The notes under the pieces were generated by a model. It saw only the letters and a program-made list of their open reading frames with translations, made no database searches and was not told the DNA's origin. Shown in pieces: positions 59,484-64,000 of a stretch of DNA of 64,000 bases (position 1 is its first letter; each line of letters begins with the position of its first letter). Location of the stretch: the NCBI RefSeq assembly GCF_023238205.1, contig NZ_CP096659.1, forward strand, positions 1,426,001 through 1,490,000. The letters are read 5' to 3'. A program made the position numbers and the translations under genes. The DNA is from Halorussus limi (GTDB lineage: Archaea > Halobacteriota > Halobacteria > Halobacteriales > Haladaptataceae).

Positions 59484-60632
59484 CTACCGCTCGGGATACT
59501 CCTCTCGCGCGTCTTCCAACCGCTCTTTCTCCGCGCGCAACTCCGCCAATTCGTCCTCCACCGCGCCGCTCGCCACCTTCTCGCGCTCGTCGTCGGAGAG
59601 TTCCGTCTTCGCCTCCGCGGCGGTCCGCAGGCGCTCGAACCGGTCTCCGTCGCGCACGAGCGACTGGACCGTCCGGAGGTCGGCGACCACCTCGTCGTCG
59701 GCGAATCGGGCGACGACCGAAATCAGGTCCTCGATTCGCCACCGGAGGTCGGCCGCCGACCGCGGCGGCCAGTCTAGTCGCAGGGGGTCGGCGTCGAGTC
59801 GTTCGAGGTAGGTCTCGTTGGTCGCCACCGCGCGCTTGAGCGCGGTCGGTTCCTCGACGTAGTGGTCGAGTTTCGAGTTCGAGTAGCGGGCGTACTCCAG
59901 CAGGTCCGCGATGGGTTCGGTGCCGACCTCCTTCGTCTCGACGTACTCCCGGAGGGTCTCGGGCGGGTCGCGGAACCCGACCAGCGAGTAGTCCTCGGTC
60001 GCGGCCACGAACGACAGCACCTCGCGGGCGCTGGCGGCCGATTTGAACTCGGCGAACGCCTCGCCGACCGCCTCGTTGTAGCTCTCGACGGGGTCGCGAA
60101 TCTCCTCGACCGGCGCGTCGAGGTCCGCGTCGCCCAGTTCCACCAGTCGCTCGCGCTCGGCGATTTCCTCTCGCACGTCCGCGAGCGCCCGGCCGACTTC
60201 CCGGCGGGCCTCGCGGTACTCGGCCAGCGCCTCCCGGCGCTCGTCGAGCAGGCCGGCGATGTCGCCCGCGGCGTCGAGTCGGTCGCGGGCGGCCGCGAAG
60301 TCCGACTCGCTGAGTCGGCGCTTGTCGAACCGGTCGTTGGCGGCCTCGAACGCGTCGCGTTCGGGCAAGTCGTCGGGCAACTCCTCGACCAGCGAGGCGA
60401 ACTGCTCCTGAAACTGGATGAAGTTCTTGAAGTTCTCGCGGCCGGTGCCGGTCGCTTGGCCCTCGTAGCGGTCGAGGAGGTCTGTCGCGCGGTCGTAGGC
60501 CTCGGCGACCGTCTCGACGGTCTCCTCGCCGTAGTCCGCGATGCGCTCTTCGACGTCGCGGTAGGCCGCGTCGGCGTCGGCCAGCGCCGCGGACGGGTCG
60601 CCGGCGGCCGCGGGTTCGGTGGTGCTACTCAT
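59484..60632 (-). CDS. Coiled-coil haloarchaeal protein (DUF7118-like)
   Basis: The protein has 382 residues. It is almost entirely charged coiled coil (about 20-160 and 310-380), broken by a compact alpha/beta centre ([22 protein letters not shown]). Homologues I recall as DUF7118. Its start overlaps the hisI stop by 8 bases (60625-60632), so it is translated with hisI. It is probably a structural or scaffold protein, and not part of histidine synthesis. Confidence 0.7.
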   Translation of the reverse strand: MSSTTEPAAAGDPSAALADADAAYRDVEERIADYGEETVETVAEAYDRATDLLDRYEGQATGTGRENFKNFIQFQEQFASLVEELPDDLPERDAFEAANDRFDKRRLSESDFAAARDRLDAAGDIAGLLDERREALAEYREARREVGRALADVREEIAERERLVELGDADLDAPVEEIRDPVESYNEAVGEAFAEFKSAASAREVLSFVAATEDYSLVGFRDPPETLREYVETKEVGTEPIADLLEYARYSNSKLDHYVEEPTALKRAVATNETYLERLDADPLRLDWPPRSAADLRWRIEDLISVVARFADDEVVADLRTVQSLVRDGDRFERLRTAAEAKTELSDDEREKVASGAVEDELAELRAEKERLEDAREEYPER

Positions 60633-61056
60633 ACACGTCGTCCGGGTCGAAGGCTTTCTCGCCGACGACCTCGCCGTCGAGCGTCCGGTAGAAGCACGAC
60701 TCGTAGCCGGTGTGGCACGCGCCGCCCTCCTGTTCGACGAGGTAGAGGAGGGCGTCGCCGTCGCAGTCGGCCCGGACCTCTCGGACGTGCTGGACGTGCC
60801 CGCTGGTCGAACCCTTCTGCCACAACTCCTCGCGACTCCGCGAGTAGTAGTGGGCGAGACCGGTCTCGCGGGTCCGCTCGACGGCCTCGGGGGTGACGTA
60901 AGCGAGCATCAGCACGTCGCCCGTGTCGGCGTCCTGTGCGATTGCGGGGATGCGACCGGTCTCGCCGAAGTCGAGTTCGACGGCTCCGAAGTCGGCGTCC
61001 GCCTCGGCCTCGGCGTCTCCCTCGCCGTCCGCGTCGGCGCTGTGGGCGTCGGTCAT
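60625..61056 (-). CDS. hisI: Phosphoribosyl-AMP cyclohydrolase
   Basis: The protein has 143 residues. An acidic N-terminal tail (1-27) precedes the conserved core: [13 protein letters not shown], the [11 protein letters not shown] and [13 protein letters not shown] motifs, and [14 protein letters not shown]; the cysteines bind Zn2+. It opens the adenine ring in step three of histidine synthesis. It is a single-domain HisI without HisE fusion, usual in archaea. The downstream coiled-coil gene overlaps by 8 bases. Confidence 0.95.
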   Translation of the reverse strand: MTDAHSADADGEGDAEAEADADFGAVELDFGETGRIPAIAQDADTGDVLMLAYVTPEAVERTRETGLAHYYSRSREELWQKGSTSGHVQHVREVRADCDGDALLYLVEQEGGACHTGYESCFYRTLDGEVVGEKAFDPDDVYE

Positions 61057-61254
61057 GACGAGGTAGTTCGGCTTTCCGAGCGATATGTTTTGTGTGTTGC
61101 TCCGTCGAGGTCGGCGGTTCCCGGCGCTCTCGCGCGGCGTCGGGAGTTCGCCGGTAGAGCGACCCGTGACCGCGCCGCCCGGCGAAGGGCGTCCGGTCCG
61201 ACGGACTGCGTGTATAATTTTTCAATGCACTCGTCTACGCGGAGTGGAGGTTAC

Positions 61255-62538
61255 ATGAGGTTCCGCGCCGTGGAGATGGACATGTCACGTCGGGGGGTCG
61301 CCGTCGGGGTAGTAGCAGTCGCGTTGCTCGTCGCAGTCCTCGCGGTTCCGGTCGCGCCTGCGCTCGCGCAGAACGGCGGAGCGAGCGGCGGGGGCGACGG
61401 CGGCGCGGGCGGCATCGAGGGGGCGATCGAGAACTTCGCCGCGGGGAAGGGGCTGGCCGGCGCGATACTCGTCCTCGCGGCGGGCGGACTCCTGCTGACG
61501 GCCTGCGTCGAGAAGCTAATCAGCTACCTAACCCGCGCGGCGTTCGGACTCCGGGTGTCGCTGTTCGCGCTCGCCGTCCTCTTCACGGGGTTCGAGTTCG
61601 ACGACACGGTTCTCGCGCTCGTCCTCTCTGGCGGCGGTCTCGAAGGCGCGGCGCTCGGCACGGCGCTCGGTACCGGTCTCGCCATCGTCGGCGTCACGCT
61701 CGCGGTCGCGGCCATCGTGCGGCCTTTCTCGGTAGACTTGCCGACCGACTACGTCGTGCTGTTCGCGCTCGGACCGGTCCTGCTGGTGCCGTTCGCACTG
61801 GCGGGCACGCTGACCTTCGTCCACGGTCTCCTGCTGGTCGGCGCGTTCGTCCTGACGTTCGGCTACGTCTTCGTCCGGGAGTACCAGCGCGACACGCCGG
61901 TGTTCCGGAACACCGAACTCGGGGCGTCGGTCCGCTCGGACGGCGGCGAGTACGAGCGAGGCGAGCGCGACCCTCGTCGGGGTGCGGAGCGGACCGACGG
62001 CGGCGGCGTCGCCCTGCCCGCCTCGGTCGCCGAGATTCCGGAGGACCGCGTGGTCGCGGGCCGGACCGGGGCCGGGTGGCTCTGGGTGTCGCTCGCGGTA
62101 CTAGCGCTGGCGGGCATCGTCCTCGCGTCGATGCTGCTGGAGACCGGGTCGGAGGTCGTCGTGAAGGCGACGGGAATCGACGGGACCCTCTTCGGCGCGA
62201 CCGTCCTGACAGCCATCCTGACATTCGAGGACGTGATGCTCACGCTCGAACCGGTCCGGCGCGGCGTTCCCGAAATCGGCGTCGGCAACGTCGTCGGGAG
62301 CGTCCTCTTCTCGGTCACGGGCAACGTCGGCGTCGTCGTGCTCCTGAGCGACCTCACCATCTCGCGGTCGGTGCTGACCTTCCACCTCCCGGCGGTCGTC
62401 GTCGTCACGGCGCTCGCGGCCTACTTCCTCCAGCAGGGCCGCCTGAAGCGGTGGCACGGCTACCTGCTCGGAGGCTGTTACGTCGCCTACTGGGTGCTCG
62501 CGCTCGCGGCGTTCGGCGGGGTTCCCGTCGGCGGGTGA
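61255..62538 (+). CDS. Sodium/calcium exchanger family (CaCA) membrane protein
   Basis: The protein has 427 residues. After a leading hydrophobic segment and a Gly-rich turn, two repeats of about five helices each carry the alpha-repeat signature: FTGFEFDDTVLALVLSG in the first and TFEDVMLTLEPVRRG then VGNVVGSVLFSVTGNVG in the second. A cytosolic loop with many Arg and Glu separates them. It is probably a cation antiporter. The start at 61255 is set by a Shine-Dalgarno GGAGG 5 bases upstream. Confidence 0.8.
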   Translation: MRFRAVEMDMSRRGVAVGVVAVALLVAVLAVPVAPALAQNGGASGGGDGGAGGIEGAIENFAAGKGLAGAILVLAAGGLLLTACVEKLISYLTRAAFGLRVSLFALAVLFTGFEFDDTVLALVLSGGGLEGAALGTALGTGLAIVGVTLAVAAIVRPFSVDLPTDYVVLFALGPVLLVPFALAGTLTFVHGLLLVGAFVLTFGYVFVREYQRDTPVFRNTELGASVRSDGGEYERGERDPRRGAERTDGGGVALPASVAEIPEDRVVAGRTGAGWLWVSLAVLALAGIVLASMLLETGSEVVVKATGIDGTLFGATVLTAILTFEDVMLTLEPVRRGVPEIGVGNVVGSVLFSVTGNVGVVVLLSDLTISRSVLTFHLPAVVVVTALAAYFLQQGRLKRWHGYLLGGCYVAYWVLALAAFGGVPVGG

Positions 62539-62573
62539 GTCGGACGCGGGAATCGCCTCCGCTCCCCCTCTGC

Positions 62574-63260
62574 TCACTCGCCGCCGTCGATTTCGGCCCG
62601 ACCGCTCGTCGCGCTTCGGATGCGGTCGCGCAGTTGCGCGCCCTCCTCGACTGGCACTCGGACCGCGAACGTCACGCGCTCGGCGTAGTCGGCGTCGAAC
62701 TCGACGCCTCCTCGCGGCTCCGCCGCTCGCTCCTCGCGGGGCGCTTCGCGCCCCGCGCTCTCCAAAATCCCGCGCACGGTCCCCGAGTCGTCGTACTCGA
62801 CGGCGACCGAGAACCGCTCGCGGGGGCGCTCCTCGACGATGCCGGCGTCCTCGATGGCGTCCTTGACGCCCCGCGAGTAGGCCCGCGCCAACCCGCCGAC
62901 GCCGAGGTTCGTCCCGCCGTAGTACCGGGTCACGACCGCGACGGCGTTTTCGACGCCCTCCTGCTGGAGGACGTTCAGGGCGGGCTTGCCCGCCGACCCG
63001 GAGGGTTCGCCGTCGTCGTCGCCGTACTCCCGGAGCATCCCGCTGGCGGCCGCTCGCTCGGCGTCGCCGCTCGACTCCCGGACTCGGTAGGCCGGGACGT
63101 TGTGGGTCGCGTCGTCGTACTCGCCTCGAACCTCGGCGACGAACGCCTCGGCCTCCTCGCGGTCCGCGGCGGGCGCGGCGTGACCGACGAACTCCGAGCC
63201 CCGAATCTCGAAGGTCGCTCGGCCGCGGCCCGCCAGCGTCAGATAGGTGTCGTCGGTCAT
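62574..63260 (-). CDS. YigZ/IMPACT-family protein
   Basis: The protein has 228 residues. The N-terminal half (YDDATHNVPAYRVRES; DDDGEPSGSAGKPALNVLQQEGVENAVAVVTRYYGGTNLGVGGL) is the signature of the IMPACT/YigZ fold. An unusual Arg/Glu-rich insertion coded by a perfect hairpin is present near 174-185. These proteins are linked to translation control. Its ATG overlaps the stop of the upstream transporter (63257-63260). Confidence 0.88.
   Translation of the reverse strand: MTDDTYLTLAGRGRATFEIRGSEFVGHAAPAADREEAEAFVAEVRGEYDDATHNVPAYRVRESSGDAERAAASGMLREYGDDDGEPSGSAGKPALNVLQQEGVENAVAVVTRYYGGTNLGVGGLARAYSRGVKDAIEDAGIVEERPRERFSVAVEYDDSGTVRGILESAGREAPREERAAEPRGGVEFDADYAERVTFAVRVPVEEGAQLRDRIRSATSGRAEIDGGE
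62736..62756. repeat. Perfect palindromic hairpin inside the YigZ gene
   Basis: GCGGGGCG-CTTCG-CGCCCCGC with no mismatch, read through in frame as a charged insertion (REAPREE region). Such intragenic palindromes suggest insertion of a small mobile palindromic unit. Confidence 0.6.
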
Positions 63261-64000
63261 TCCTCGCGTTCGGAGGCGGGTTCGGTCTCCGCGGTCTTCC
63301 CTCCGTCGGTCGTCGTCTCGTCGCCGCTGTCGGGCACCGCGCCGTCGCTCCCGTCGGTCGCGGGACTCTCGACGACCGTCTCGGGGTCGGCCCCGAGCGA
63401 CTGGGCGGTCAGCACCTCCCCCGTGACGCTGTCGCCGTGGACGAGACCCGGCAGGACGATTCTGGCGAGGTGGACGCCCACGACGACCAGCAGGGGACCG
63501 AGGAACAGGCCGTACCAGCCGAACAGCATCGTCCCGCCGATGTAGGCGAATATCATGAGACCGCCGTGGATGTTGCGGCCCGCGATGTACGGCCGGAGGA
63601 CCGCGACCGGCAGGAGGTCGAGCAGCAGGAAGCAGGCGACGAAGAACACCGCAGGGAACCAGAGCGGCCCCGGCCCGGTCGCGGCCTGATAGCCGAGGTA
63701 GAGACCCACCGGAACGTAGACTATCTTCCCGACGACCAGCGGAACGAGCGTCGCCAACCCGGTCAGCAGCGCCAGCAGGGTCGGCACCGGGACGCCGATG
63801 GTCTCGGGCGAGAGGAAGTTCAGTCCGTTGTAGACGACCAGTCCCAGCACGATGACCGCGAACACCGTCAGGACGTTGCCGACGTAGACCGTGTGGAGGT
63901 CCTCGTCCACCGCCTCGCCGTAGGCGTAGGCCGCCGACCCCTCGGGGGCGAACTGGTCGCGGAACCACGCCGCGATTCGGGCGTCCTCGCGCAGGAGCGT
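63257..64000 (-). CDS. AI-2E-family transporter, N-terminus beyond window
   Basis: About 247 residues are visible up to the window edge; the start is outside. Membrane helices with the family's later segments are seen: NVLTVFAVIVLGLVVYN, VPVPTLLALLTGLATLVPLVVGKIVYVP, and GGLMIFAYIGGTMLFGWYGLFLGPLLVV. The acidic tail (DGAVPDSGDETTTDGGK) is typical of haloarchaeal membrane proteins. Known members export autoinducer-2 or exchange Na+ for H+; the role here is open. It overlaps the YigZ gene by four bases. Confidence 0.85.
   Translation of the reverse strand, partial: TLLREDARIAAWFRDQFAPEGSAAYAYGEAVDEDLHTVYVGNVLTVFAVIVLGLVVYNGLNFLSPETIGVPVPTLLALLTGLATLVPLVVGKIVYVPVGLYLGYQAATGPGPLWFPAVFFVACFLLLDLLPVAVLRPYIAGRNIHGGLMIFAYIGGTMLFGWYGLFLGPLLVVVGVHLARIVLPGLVHGDSVTGEVLTAQSLGADPETVVESPATDGSDGAVPDSGDETTTDGGKTAETEPASEREE

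Overview
The window comes from the chromosome of a halophilic archaeon (class Halobacteria). It is GC-rich and its proteins are strongly acidic. It carries archaeal information-processing genes (MCM helicase, TFB), many leaderless genes with a TATA box about 25 bases before the start codon, and family types typical of haloarchaea (HalOD1, PhiH1-type repressor, IS1341-type TnpB). The genus cannot be fixed from the sequence alone.

Region 1 (1-13617) is ordinary chromosome. It holds an MscS channel (cut by the window edge), the cydAB cytochrome bd oxidase, a ribbon-helix-helix protein, a conserved small protein, tRNA-His, an SRAP peptidase, a site-2 protease with CBS domains, a stand-alone TnpB nuclease, a cupin, a Ski2/Hel308-like helicase, a HalOD1 protein and an SLC13 permease.

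Region 2 (13618-30920) is a 17-kb integrated element in the 3' end of tRNA-Pro(TGG). The 14-bp core CCGGGCGGTCCCAT bounds it at 13678 and 30668. Its left arm is a translationally coupled operon (zinc-finger protein, two unknown proteins, a DUF488 protein and a large winged-helix protein that may act in replication). Its right arm is another coupled operon ending in a tyrosine integrase. The cargo lies between them: an AbrB/zinc-finger cluster, an unknown 322-residue protein, a DUF3800 protein, a compact ubiquitin-like conjugation operon (Ubl, E2 and a JAMM-E1 fusion), a rhomboid-like protease, an AT-rich membrane protein, and a divergent repressor region with twin palindromes. Just outside attR is a decayed second copy of the element's left end, evidence of an earlier integration at the same tRNA.

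Region 3 (30924-36017) is a sugar-type ABC importer (binding protein, permease, single ATPase) with an aldehyde dehydrogenase and a frameshifted ridA pseudogene, all on the minus strand.

Region 4 (36707-64000) is chromosomal: a multi-PAS histidine kinase; mcm followed by a run of haloarchaeal conserved hypotheticals and a MinD-like ATPase; tfb; a lipoprotein and a Tat-exported protein; a second MinD/ParA-like ATPase; HIT, HTH, HAD and SHOCT proteins; ileS; prs; a beta-propeller protein; glmM; a coiled-coil protein with hisI; a Na+/Ca2+-exchanger family protein; a YigZ/IMPACT protein; and an AI-2E-type transporter cut by the right edge.

The strongest candidate for a little-described system is the archaeal Ubl-E2-(JAMM-E1) operon at 21791-23953. 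It sits in the mobile element's cargo zone, as expected of a defence or regulatory protein-conjugation module.
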